This document shows positions 41,887 to 53,116 of a DNA stretch of 64,000 bases, one piece after another. Origin of the DNA: Akebia trifoliata. Its lineage: Eukaryota > Streptophyta > Magnoliopsida > Ranunculales > Lardizabalaceae. The DNA lies in the NCBI GenBank assembly GCA_017979445.1, contig CM030714.1, positions 2,914,001 to 2,978,000 on the forward strand, written 5' to 3'. A model generated the notes under the pieces. That model did no database searches. It was not told where the DNA came from and saw nothing but the letters and a program-made list of their open reading frames with translations. Each line of letters opens with the position of its first letter. Positions within the stretch are counted from its first letter, which is position 1. A program made the translations under genes and the position numbers.

Positions 41887-43930
41887 TCAGGCAACGCCTT
41901 TGAGCTTCTTTGTGATGCCAGCTATGTACTTCCCTTGGTGGAAGGCTTGCTCCAGTTCAATCTCTGATGGCTGTCTCGAGCCATCCCCAGCATAAGTTCC
42001 AGCACCATAAGGGCTACCACCTTTCACCTTCTCCATCTCAAACATGCCAGCACCAAATGTGTATCCAATTGGCACAAACATCATTCCATGGTGCACCAAC
42101 TGAGTGATGGCTGTCAACCTACATATGAAAAATTAATTATCAAAAATTCATAAAAGCAATATTAGTTCTCTTGATTTTTAATTAATATGAATTTAAAGTT
42201 AGTTCAATTCTGTATTAATTTGCAATGAAGGAACCTACGGTGTTGTCTCTTGCCCGCCGCCTTGGGAACCAGTACTATAGAAGATCCCCGCGGGCTTGCC
42301 TGCCAACGATTGTTTAGTCCATAGACTCCCTGTAGCATCCATGAATGCTTTGAATTGAGCTGCCATCATACCAAATCTAGTTGGGAATCCAAAGATAAAC
42401 CCATCGGCATCAACAAGCTCTCTGGGTGTAATTATCGGTATATCACTCTTTGGTGGTGCACTCATCTTTCCAAGAACCTCTTCTGAGAGTATCTCAGGGA
42501 CCTATTATTCCATACATGAGTTCAGTCAATTCAAGCAGATTAGCTCTCATAGAGAAAATTGTAAACATGACCAAAACCAAAAAAAAAATATAAAAAATTG
42601 AGTTACTAACGACCTTTTATGGTGTGGTTGCCTGGTAATTAGATACATATTTGAAAACAATGTAACAAAAAAAAATTCCCAAAGATTTGGGTCAGGTAAA
42701 TTAATGTCGTTCCTCTGTTCCAGTATTGTTCTTTTGGGTCTTCCCCTCATTCTTTTAGGACACTCAACTTGATATATATATATATAAAAGGTCGGGTTCA
42801 TGCGACAACCATTGCGACACACATATAGACAACGTGTTTGTCTTATATGGGAAAAAATATTTGGAATGGGCTGATTTTTTGTGAGGATGATCTCTGTGAT
42901 GAGAGGATCATCCTGGCAAAAAATCATCCCATTCCAAAACTTTAACCCCATCAAAATTGATTTACAAAAATTGGACGGTCTATAATTTTTCAACAAAAAT
43001 TGGACGGTCTAGAAGTTTCATAATGAGCTGATTTTTGGCAAGGATGATCTCCTCACCACAGAGATCATCCTCACAAAAAATCAGCCCATTCCAAACATTT
43101 TTGCCCATATAAGACAAAACACGTTGTCTATATGTGTGTTGAAATGGTTGTCGTTTGAACATATATATATATATATATATATGACAGCGTTATTACGACC
43201 CCTATTACGACTCACATTGCGACACACCGTTTTGTCTTATATGGGCAAAAATATTTGGAATAGGCTGATTTTTTGTGAGGATGATCTCTGTGATGAGGGG
43301 ATCATCCTGGCAAAAAATCATCCCATTCCAAAACTTCTAACCCCATCAAAATTGATTTACAAAAATTGGACGGTCTATAATTTTTCAACAAAAATTGGAC
43401 GGTCTAGAAGTTTCATAATGAGCTGATTTTTGGCAAGGATGATCTCCTCACCATAAAGATCATCCTCACAGAAAATCAGCCCATTCCAAACATTTTTTCC
43501 CATATAAGACAAAACGGTGTGTCGCAATGTGAGTCGTAATAGGGGTATACGGAACGTGACCCATATATATATATATATATATATATTGGGTCAGGTTCAA
43601 GGGCCGTCTAGAAACCGTCTAAGAAAACTTTCGACGGTAAATAAAATTTTAAAATATGGGTTAGAAATTTTGGATGAGCTGATTTTTTGTGAGGATGATC
43701 TCTATGACCTTTGTTGAACATACTCAAATCGTCTTTAGCCTACTCGCTCGTAATTTCACCCATTGAAGCTGCTCATAGGTGATAATAGTTAAGTGTCTTT
43801 CTAAACTGAGATAATTTTTGACATGTGTTACGTGTATGATGCAAAATAATATGGTAGATGAGATATGAAGCATTGTAATAAGATGTACTGCGATGCACCA
43901 TGTCATGTTTCTATTAGGATTAGGATAAAT

Positions 43931-43973
<43 letters not shown>

Positions 43974-46660
43974 TAAAAAATCATATCTATGGCACCAAAT
44001 CTGCACATATTTTCTACAATTTTTAATTTTAATGTTATTGATGATTCAATGTATCTCATGTATCATTTTATGTTGCACTATATACTCTAACAGTACCTTG
44101 ATCTACCTTTATTGAAGGAGTTGTGATAAATGCATGCACTAAAACGTATGTGGTTTGTGCACGACTGACACGGCAAAGCACATAATCATAGAGCTTTTCC
44201 TTTGGTATACACAAGGAAAAATATCTACTGTTCTGTGCCCTTGCCATGTCAGCCGCCTATAGACTGTGTATGTGTCAACGCATCGTTTTATCCTTAAACT
44301 TATTGAAGAGGTTACTTACTATTGTACCCTACCATCCTCTGAACATATCACCTCAAAATAAAAATATAAGAGAGTTCATATCTCACAAACATTTAAAACC
44401 AAGATCTTAAAAGAGGAAATTGAAGATCACACTTTCAATGGTCTCCAAGTATATGTTTGTACCACTCTAGGGTTCAAGATATTAAAAAAATGAGGTTGGA
44501 AGATGTGTGGTACTTTCCCCAACTTTATATCTTTTAATTTCCTAAAAATTTAAAACCATTGATCACAAAGGCCAAGGAGATTGTGTCGGATGTCAACATA
44601 AAAGTTTGTCAATTGGAACATTATACTAACAAGGAAGAAAATTCTTTCCAAATTTCATTTTCAAGTTAGAGCATGGTTTTTAAACTCGTCCAAGACCGAG
44701 TCGTATTGCCTGAGTTAAGTCGGTATCGGAGACCAACTCATATAGTGTTATGAGACAACCGCGTATCATGAGATAAGCGAGTCGTCTCGAACGATATTTT
44801 CGATTATCTCGGGCAATACAAATGAGACAGCGCAGTAATGATTTAACTCACGTGTTAAACGAGACATATCCGAGTTAATCGATACAAACGAGTTAAAGCC
44901 TCAACCCTCAATTCTTTCACTCCCAAATCAATTTTTTTTTTTTAATTTTACATTTTTTTTTTATTCATTTTTTTATAGGAATTATTTCTGAATTTTTTTC
45001 AGATTTTTTAAATGGTTAAAAACCATAGTATCAGTATCAAACGAGATAAGACATATCGTCCGAGTCAACTCGGTATCAAAGCTGAGCGAGACGAAATACG
45101 GAGTTTAAAAACCATGAGTTAGAGTAGGGCTAGCCTGACAAACTTAGTAACGAAAAAAGGCCTTACCAAGGCTAATCCAACGTCCAAACAAAACCTTGAG
45201 ATTTGTTAGAGAAGCACACACCTGCCATAGTTTGGCTTCAACACCTTCCACGGATGCAGCCCCTTTCTTGATCTCCTCTGCCAGCTTCTCTACATGTCCA
45301 TACATAGAATAATACCTGCAAAAGAATTTGAATTTTTTTACTCTTCTGGTCAAACAATTGTTGTTGTTCAACATATTACTTCAATAATAGAAGCAAGGAT
45401 CAGCTAATTTGGTGTCTATTTCTTTCAAAGAATTTATAAATAGAAAGTTGAAAAGAAATCAGGATTCAGGACAGCGTTCATTGAATTTTTCCAAGCAAGA
45501 AAGATGAGAATGTGTTGTATTATGTATCAAACTTTTGATGCTTTCAAGTTATAATTAACTTCTTCTTCATCATGTTTTGAATAAGGTAGGGATATAGATT
45601 AACCTCATTGACTAAAAAAAAAAAAAATTGAGTCGTAATGTGATGTGATGGAGTGACCTCAGAATGGACCTTATTTCACACTTTCCTAATGTGGAGGTAC
45701 GCATAGAATCATAGATGCCTTTCACCCGTATCTCGATAAAAAATGTATAATGCTAAAGTAACCTCAAGACTTTACCTCACATAGCACATCCTGACGTGAA
45801 AGTGTATGGGAATTATAAATGTTTTTCTCAAGAGGCGAGTGAAAAGCATCTACGATTCCTATCCACTTTTACATTAAGATGTGTGATATGAGGTACAAGC
45901 TTGAGATCACTCCAGCACAACTCTAAAAGAACAACTATGATTCATACACAACTCCACGTCATGAAAAGTGCCAAATGAGGTCAATCTTTGAAATCACTTG
46001 AGCTTTATTCTTTTCTGAGTCTCGATGATATGACTCACCAGGTGACACACTCAATCCACTCCCTAACGTGGACAAGTTTGGAAACTGTAGATCTGTAAGT
46101 TTCGGGATACATGGCTCTCTCGAGATACACCTTTAACGGGGAAGTGCAATCGTATACCCCAGAGACGTACCGATCTACGATTCCTGAACTTATCATGTCA
46201 AGGAGTCGATTGAGTATGCCACATGCCTAGTCATATTATGATTACTCTTTTTTATGTTTTTCACATAATCGAAATTCACTAATCACATGAGCCCACGTGT
46301 CCTGAATGACGTCCCAATTTACAATCTACACTTGCTAGGCCTGACGTGGTGCGCACTGGAGAAATTTTTTTAATGAGAAAGCAAAACAACTGACAAAATT
46401 TGTCCACGCTTCCAATCTCAAAACTCCAAAAATATGAAACCTTTAAGTAAAAAAAGAAAAATTCTAGTAAACAAATGGATCGAAGAGAGGTTAAACTATC
46501 GAAATCTAATTAAACTAAATACATTCAACTGCCCAAGTGAACATTGAAGAACTGCAGAGATAATAAATAAATAAATACAAAGAGAGAAACAGAGATCAGA
46601 AATCAAAGAGAATGGTAGAGATTTCACTAATGCTTACACGATATATACTTTTGTCGCCAT
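41887..46660 (-). CDS. FQR1: FQR1-type NAD(P)H:quinone oxidoreductase, copy B, canonical
   Basis: Exons on the minus strand: 46660-46638, 45315-45222, 42501-42239 and 42118-41887, with the same lengths (23, 94, 263, 232) and phases as copy A, giving 203 residues. It has the phosphate loop [18 protein letters not shown] for the flavin ring, and an intact [15 protein letters not shown] loop, so all FMN contacts expected for WrbA/FQR1 are present. The enzyme is soluble, with no signal peptide or membrane segment, and in plants FQR1 responds to auxin and protects against quinone redox cycling. A TATA box is retained. Intron 2 is 2.7 kb because of later MITE insertions. It is likely the functionally conserved copy. 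Confidence 0.95.
42547..42786 (-). pseudogene. LINE tail fragment, left part, in FQR1 copy B intron
   Basis: The minus strand at about 42770-42700 reads [20 protein letters not shown], a LINE ORF2 tail. Its continuation is near 43710-43760, on the far side of the MITE cluster. Homologous to 28680-28830. Confidence 0.55.
42787..43160. mobile_element. Double-hairpin MITE (M4, copy E9), copy B only
   Basis: Outer arms GGTCGGGTTCATGCGACAAC and GGTTGTCGTTTGAAC. Units GAGGATGATCTCTGTGATG and CACAGAGATCATCC. The spacer has two GGACGGTCTA copies. TA runs at both ends. Closely related to E1. Confidence 0.85.
43182..43562. mobile_element. Double-hairpin MITE (M4, copy E10), copy B only
   Basis: The arm has three iterations ATTACGACCCCT, ATTACGACTCAC and ATTGCGACACAC, mirrored at the right (GTGTGTCGCAATGTGAGTCG, TAATAGGGG) and ending CACGTTCCGTATA-type sequence before ACGTGACCC. 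The core equals E9. TA runs flank both sides. Confidence 0.87.
43588..43709. mobile_element. Half double-hairpin MITE (M4, copy E11), copy B only
   Basis: Starts GGGTCAGGTTCAAGGGCCGT after a TA run. It runs through GAGCTGATTTTTTGTGAGGA and stops at GATGATCTCTATG, the centre of the first unit, where host sequence ACCTTTGTTGAAC resumes. Confidence 0.8.
43934..43968. repeat. (TA)n microsatellite in FQR1 copy B intron 2
   Basis: TA run expanded relative to copy A (about 29010). It is a free potential target site for the M4 family. Confidence 0.9.
44672..45116. mobile_element. CATG-ended TIR element with 8-bp TSD, copy B only
   Basis: Starts CATGGTTTTTAAACTCG and ends GAGTTTAAAAACCATG. AGTTAGAG flanks both sides (44664-44671, 45117-45124). 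Copy A has the empty site (AAGATAGAGTAGG near 29716-29728). 445 bp, non-coding, with internal GAGTTAAGTCGGTATCGG and CGAGTCAACTCGGTATC. Confidence 0.9.
45645..46010. mobile_element. Nested M2 MITE pair (copy B)
   Basis: Equivalent of 30250-30625: outer halves with ACTTTCCTAATGTGGAGG and CTCCACGTCATGAAAAGT, and an inner element at about 45750-45925. Confidence 0.7.
46017..46244. mobile_element. M1-family MULE MITE (copy B)
   Basis: Equivalent of 30626-30854, starting GAGTCTCGATGATATGAC and ending CTAGTCATATTATGATTA. Confidence 0.75.
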
Positions 46661-46784
46661 TAAAGTAATCTTCGAAGGTCTTTGTGTTTCTGGACTCTTG
46701 CAGTCTTCCTCTGTTTTTTTCCTATCTATCGTTCTCTTTGCTTTCAAGCACAAACGTTGTGATTAAAATGAAAGAGTTGGGGCC

Positions 46785-46792
46785 TATTTATA
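46785..46792 (-). promoter_or_regulatory. TATA box of FQR1 copy B
   Basis: TATAAATA on the minus strand, about 125 bases before the ATG, in the same position as in copy A. Confidence 0.6.
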
Positions 46793-49668
46793 CAAATATT
46801 TTTTGGACTTTTACTACTGTTAAGTTAAATATGACGGCCAACTTACTTGGGATTGCTTTTGCCTAGGGACACCCAACCGTCTCAACCTCATGTTTGATGA
46901 AGAACATATTATCTACTTAAAAGATATTTATTTAAGAAAACTTTTATTGGCACCCCAACTTTTTCTTATAACACTCCATTCCTTAAGTTGTTAAAAGTGC
47001 ACATAAACTCTTTCTTAAGAGTTGTAATAAACTGGCTCCCCCCATGGCATACTAAAAATGCTCTCATGATAAATAACTATACATCCCCATAAATCTATGC
47101 AATTGTGTATCCCAATGAAAGAAAATCTATGATTCTTGCACATCTCACATCAAGAGAGTATGGCACGTGAGGGTGTCAGATTATCATCACTCCTTTCTTA
47201 ATTTTCTATTTTCAAAGAGTGGTAACTTTACAATTTAATGTGAAAGAATAACTCAATGATGTGGTATGTGCAAGAATTGTAGATTTTTTTCCTTCAGGAT
47301 ACACAGTTGTACATGTTTATGGGGGTGTGTAACTGTGTATCTTAAGGGAAAAATGGAAAAATCTATGATTCTTGCACATGTCACGTCAATGAGTTTTTTA
47401 GTTATTCTCTCAAAGTTTTGTTAGAAAATCATTACACATTTTCAAAATATAACCCAAGTCATCTTATTTGTCAAATGAGACACATAGGATGATTCACATT
47501 GAATATCCTCTACGTTCTTGGGGAAAAAAACTTTGAAACAGACAATACATCTCAAAAATTTGAAGAAACACTTTCCATTGGATTCCAAGAAGATATTTAA
47601 AATTTTGTTGGAACTGTAGAGATGTGAAATAAATTCAAAATGTCACGTGTCTTGTAACAAAGAGGGTTCCTTCAAAATTTCAAGTGTTGGACTCCATTCT
47701 TGGACTGCACAAAGTTAGCATAATAAAAATAATAATTGGCATTTTAGAAGAAAAAATTTTGGGGTGTGAATAGAAATTCTTGGTGTTTTATTTTATGTTA
47801 TTGTAATTTTGATGTCAGGCCATCATCACTTTCATGGCAGACTCATCGCCTTAAAATATCACAAATATTATATTATTTATTTTGACTGCTAATTCGGATT
47901 ATTACATCATTAAAGAATAGTAATGCATCATGTACGGCTTTTCTAATACTTTCGTTTTTAAGATACTTTTCTCCTTCGCCTACTTCTATATGATTTTAAA
48001 AATCAGAGCCGTCGATGGCTCATAAAGTTGACCAATGAATTACGGGTCAGAAAAGATCGGGGCAGGGTTGAATTACGTTTCAGTCTTCAATTCACACTCT
48101 ATTATTAATTAAAGACTTGGCCACTAAAAGATAATAAGAAATGGTCTTAATGACGATAGCATGACTGTAAATTAACGTCATTTCCTCCAAAAGGGTACGG
48201 ATGCAATGGTACCCGTTTAACCCAAATCGAATCCAAACCAGAATCGAATACCTCAATTTCAAATCCCTTTTTATTGAAACAAATTATCGAAAATAGAATC
48301 AAAGGGATAAGAACTGTTAGACTCTATCCAATAAGTATCTGGAATCGATTTATTTTGTTATTTCTTTCTATATTATAGATGATTTAAAATATTTTTTATT
48401 TAAAAAATAAAAATATATTATTTAAAATTCTTCAATTTTTCATATAAATTATTGATTGAAATTTCAAATAAGTTACTCTTCTAAAAAAATTATTACTTTT
48501 AATAAAGATACATTTTTATTTTTGAAAAAAATAATTAATTTGTTTCTTAAGTATAATAAATTATAACTAAGTTAATAATTTTATTGATAATATGTTAATT
48601 TTTTTTATAATGATTTAAAATACTTTTTTTCTCATTCGATTATAGAGAATTGGAACAGATGAGTACTCGTGATTTTTGGAGATTCTTATTTTGGAACTAA
48701 ACCTGGAATCGAACTAATATAATGATTATGGTTCTAAATTCCATTTATTTTAGAGTACCATATCTCATTCAAATCTTCGGGTACTTGCAATATCTCAATA
48801 CATAGCAAGTAAGCTGGGATAAATCCATATGAGTGACCGACAAGAAAACTTGAACTCAAGATTTCTCCCTTATTAGTGGGAGATCAAGTATTTTGTCCTC
48901 TTTTTATTTTCTATGTAGCAATGGTAAGTCAGAGCATGTTGAGATCTACTTTTGAATTGGTTGTGGGGTTAATTTATTCTAACCTAGGACTTGAGCCACT
49001 ATGAAGCGAGGAAATGAGATGTAATTGTTCGATTAAAGACCATCTCAAAGATTAAGAAATTGAAATCCAAAAAAATTTCATTATACATGTTTAGACTTTA
49101 ATCTTTTCTTTAAATATATTGTGTGACATAAATCAAGTAAATAATGAAATATATTATGATTGCAAATTTCAATTTGGGTATCATCAAATAAATTTAAGGT
49201 AGGATAAGGACCATATATGTGCAAGCACATCAGACTTGTTTGGATTTGAGTTCCACATTTGAGCTAATATGATGGTCTATTCTTTTTTGACAAAAAAATT
49301 GATCTATTAGAGCAAATATCAATAGTAATAGGTGTGAAATTGTCCACAACAGGTGTCCGTTTGATGACCATCTAATCCAGTAAAGTTTGTGATTGGGATT
49401 TGGGACGAGTGGATATTGCTACAGATTAACCTTAAACAACACAAAGTTAAAAACTAATAGAGAAATAAATATGATACATTCACAATGAGGCTTATGCTAA
49501 TATATTAACTCCTTAACGTTGGGATTACAATTTCATCCAAGAGAAGGGTAATGGTGTTTCTAGTTTGATATGCTATATATGGTATTGGACCAAAGCTAGT
49601 AGCTATCACATGTGGTAAGTCGCATCCTTTTTATTAGGGGACTTAATCATACAACACATTACTAATAA
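46793..49668. other. Non-genic part of duplication copy B
   Basis: Equivalent of 31404-36406 with deletions. It contains the intact M3 MITE at 47246-47407, a remnant of the ACACCCC-ended element (48185-48740) and a shortened (SINE-like?) stretch near 48830. No gene seen. Confidence 0.45.
47246..47407. mobile_element. M3 fold-back MITE, uninterrupted (copy B)
   Basis: GAATAACTCAATGATGTGG to GTCAATGAGTTTTTTAGTTATTC. It lacks the hAT MITE that splits it in copy A. Confidence 0.75.
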
Positions 49669-49901
49669 GAGTCGTGATAATATGACTTGCCAGGTGGTAA
49701 ATTCAATTAACTCTCTGTCGTGGTCAACTTCGAGAATTGAAGATCTATATGTCTCGGGATACACGATTGCATTTCTCCATATAAAAATCGTATTCCAATG
49801 GAGTTTTGTATCCCGAGACGTACAGATCTTCGATTCCCTAACTTGTCCACATCAGGAAGTCGATTGAATATGTCATCTGGTGAGTCATATCATCACGATT
49901 C
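49669..49901. mobile_element. M1-family MULE MITE at the right end of copy B
   Basis: GAGTCGTGATAATATGAC to CATATCATCACGATTC with TSD TACTAATAA (49660-49668, 49902-49910), the same insertion as at 36407. Confidence 0.92.
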
Positions 49902-49934
49902 TACTAATAATTAACATTTTGGTGGTTGAGAAAT

Positions 49935-52348
49935 TCTAGGGAACAATTATAACAAATACAATGAATGTAAGTGGTGCATGAAAAATGACAAAGTGCGTCC
50001 CGAGCATTTTAGATTAAACCATTTAGGATGATTTTACTTGCATGTGTGTGTGTGCGCTTTTCAAAGAAAGCTACACCTATATATACTACGGGCCAATGAT
50101 TAGTTGATTAGGGTTTTTCAATGGTGAATAATGCCCACTTCCTACAAAAGTTCCTCTCTTAATGCTTATGTCATTTGCACCACATGTCAAATAGTTGTTA
50201 GGTTGTGAGCCGAAAACAATTACAAATTTTTTACTTCTTATTAGGAAAAGTTAGTTCAAAATTTTACAAAATCTGAATTGACCAATCTCACGAAATTTAA
50301 CGTGGGTAATTTTTTATAAATTAAGAGTGTTAGTTGATTTGGAATTCTTTCTTGAGAGCAAAAAGTTTTTCATAAAACACTCATTAAATTTTCGTACTCT
50401 CAAATCTAAGAAGAGTTTTATCTCTTTTTAGATGTTTTCTTTTTTCTTTTTTAATAAATCTCTCCTATCATAACTAATCTCCTCTTTATTGAAAGATCTT
50501 TCCTCCCTAAAATATTGTCTTTTGAAGATTTTTTTTTTATTTTTCACAAATCTGTCCCCATTCCTCCACATCTCCTTACATTTTCCCTCAAATGTTCTAT
50601 CCACGGCATAGACTTTCCCCAAACATCTCTCCCTCCTCATGTTGTTTCTCTTTCAAGGAAAAATCTCATTATTTCTCTATCTTCTTGAAAGATCCCTCCT
50701 GACAATAAATTTCATTATTAGATTTTCTTTCTTAGTCACAAAATACAAAACTCTCTTGATCTCTTCTTAACTTTCTTTCTCAATTCCCCATTCAATCACA
50801 TGGATCTCTCCTATCTTAATTTCTCCTTTACCCATCCATGGTCGAATGGTTAAGCGCCTAATCATGTTTGATTATTTTAACATGTCTCAATGATAATTAG
50901 TATTGGATTAGATACAACCATAGATCTTATTGCATTGGTTGACATGCTTTGCCTTTGACATACATTTAATCATGTTAAATGCATGTCCATGTCTATTGGA
51001 AACTTACAACAATTCTACTGAAATTGGTTCTATAGCAATGGAACCTCCTCATCCACGCATAACAAATTTTTATGGAATATTCTCACAGAAACCTATAATC
51101 AATCACAGGCTATTAATAAAATTTACTCATTGATTTTTAGAGAGCTTCTATTGCCACACCAACTTTTACTATCAACACCTCAAAATGTGTGCTAATTCTT
51201 TAGTATTTACATATGAATTAAGTTGGTGTTAGCAAAATTTGGCATGGCAATGGAATCTATCTCTTTTTATCAGTAAGGTGAATCTCCATTTCATGCACTG
51301 AATATGAAAAAATTCCGAGTTCAGTACAATGTTCATTTTAATTTTCAAAATATGCATTCGTCATTTTTATAATCTACGAAATCGTGAGTTAAGTCACTTT
51401 TAATATCTACGAATTCATAGATATATCATCGAATTCATTGATTATAAAAATGACGAATTCCCTCAAAATGCATGTTTGGGAATCAAAATGAACAGTGTAC
51501 CAAAACCAAATTTGGACATTAGTTGCACATGTTTTGGCCTTAAAATTTTAATCTTAGATCTAAATAGTCGAGTCAATCAATTTTAGTATTTTTAATATAA
51601 ATAAATTATTTAAATGTGTTAAATTTATATAAAATATTATTATTATTATTATTATAAGTATAATTTCATTTATATGGTTGGGATTGTGTGTAATGTATGA
51701 GCTCCTTTATCATGGGTTTATTATCAATCCCTACCATATATATAGAAGTGTTTAAAAAGACCCAGTGCTTTGGGTTGTGTAATGAGGCTTAGATTTTTGA
51801 ACCGACTAGTTGCAGACCAACTAAAACCAATTTCACTCCATCACTCAAAAATTCTTCCTTGCATTATTTGTACTAAAAAAAAATAGAAGAAAAAAAACCC
51901 TCCTTGAAGATAAACTAATACCAATTCCACTTCATCACTAAAAAAACATTTCTTACATTTCATATGTATGATTGCACTCCAAAAGAAGAAGAAGAAGAAA
52001 GGTTACATTCCCTCTTGGCACCATCATCATCTTCTTAACCAACCAAAATCTATGATTTGTTGTGACGGTGCCCTTCTTCTTTTTCATCGTCAATAAGAAA
52101 TAAAAGATTGCACGATCCTTCTACATCAACATTTTCTTCTTCTTCAACAGATTGCACTTAGTATATATGATTACAACATCAAGAGGAGGAGCCTAGAACA
52201 ATGATCGACCACAATGTGAAGAGAGTATGAGTAGGAAAATTTGAACTAGGATGAAAATCACAAGAATTAATCCTTTTGTGACGTGCAATTAGTAGGGTTA
52301 AGATAAAAATTTTAAAACCAAACATCAAAATAAAAAATAATATATATT
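49935..52348. other. Intergenic, no gene seen
   Basis: AT-rich. It includes a CT-rich stretch (50400-50720, with repeated TCTCTCCTATC-like strings) and a truncated M5 element from 51799 (GAACCGACTAGTTGCAGACC). A tRNA-like string GGTCGAATGGTTAAGCGCC lies at 50840 without the rest of a tRNA. Confidence 0.4.
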
Positions 52349-52714
52349 GGGTCCCGTTCAGCAACAAACATTTTGACAAACATTGTGGCAAAACATTTTT
52401 CAAAACCTGGGTTAGAGGTTTTGGAATGGGCTGATTTTTGGTGAGGATGATCTCTACGGTGAGGAGATCATCCTCACCAAAAATCAGCCCATTCCAAAAC
52501 TTCTAGCCCCAGTTTACAAGTTGAAAAATCGTGGACCGTCCATTTTTTGTAAACCATTTTTGATGGGATTAGAAGTTTTGGAATGGGCTGATTTTTGGTG
52601 ATGATGATCTCCTCACCGTAGAGATCATCCTCACCAAAAATCAGCCCATTCCAAGACCTCTAACCCATATTTTGAACAATGTTTTGCCAAAATGTTTGTT
52701 GCTGAACATTTCCC
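52349..52714. mobile_element. Double-hairpin MITE (M4, copy E12)
   Basis: Outer arms GGGTCCCGTTCAGCAACAAA and TTTGTTGCTGAACATTTCCC. The arm contains CAAACATTTTGA, CAAACATTGTGG and CAAAACATTTTT. The two units are nearly perfect TTGGAATGGGCTGATTTTTG palindromes. TA runs flank both sides. Confidence 0.88.
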
Positions 52715-52737
52715 ATATATATATATATATATATATA

Positions 52738-53116
52738 CAGCAGCCTCATTATGGTGCCCCACATGGTGCCCCACATTTTTCAAAACATGGGTTACAAGCT
52801 TTGGAATGAGCTGATTTTTTGTGAGGATGATCTCTATGATGAGGAGATCATCCTCACCAAAAATCAGCCTATTCCAAGACTTCTAACCCCATCAAAAGTG
52901 ATTTACAAAAATTCGATGGTCCACAATTCTTCAACTTGTAAACTTGGGTTAGAAGTTTCAAAATGAGCTGATTTTTGGTGAGGACGATCTCTTCACCGTA
53001 GAGATCATCCTCACAAAAAATCAGCCTATTCGAAAACTTGTAACTCCATCAAAAGTAATTTACAAAAAATGCATGGCACCATGTGTGGCACTATGAGGGG
53101 CTGCTGAACCGCTCCC
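52738..53116. mobile_element. Double-hairpin MITE (M4, copy E13)
   Basis: The left arm has ATGGTGCCCCAC twice in tandem. The right arm returns GGCACCATGTGTGGCACTAT and ends GGGGCTGCTGAACCGCTCCC. The left terminal bases before CAGCAGCC are missing. Units as in E12. TA runs flank both sides. Confidence 0.87.

Larger units (their letters stand above)
37721..49934. repeat. Segmental duplication, copy B (12.2 kb)
   Basis: Direct copy of 20646-36671. It carries the RIC pseudogene and FQR1 copy B. B-specific additions: two double-hairpin MITEs (40211-40914), a cluster of 2.5 more (42787-43709) and a CATG-ended element (44672-45116). B-specific losses: the equivalents of about 22085-25125, 25685-26055 and 34390-35405. 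Confidence 0.95.

Noticed and set aside
43124..43426. Open frames of 60-150 codons inside the double-hairpin MITEs (also 3442-3732, 3736-4026, 42547-42996, 52751-52966)
   Set aside because: They read through palindromic DNA. The same peptides (for example [14 protein letters not shown]) appear in both strands and many copies because the DNA is a repeat, not because a protein is conserved.
20646..49934. Whole duplication as a single LTR or Helitron element
   Set aside because: No LTR pair, primer-binding site or Helitron hairpin frames the copies; they carry two host genes with introns and older shared MITEs, so this is a segmental duplication.
50835..50885. tRNA-like start (GGTCGAATGGTTAAGCGCC)
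   Set aside because: It resembles the D-arm of a Ser/Leu tRNA, but there is no anticodon stem, TTC loop or acceptor pairing in the next 80 bases.
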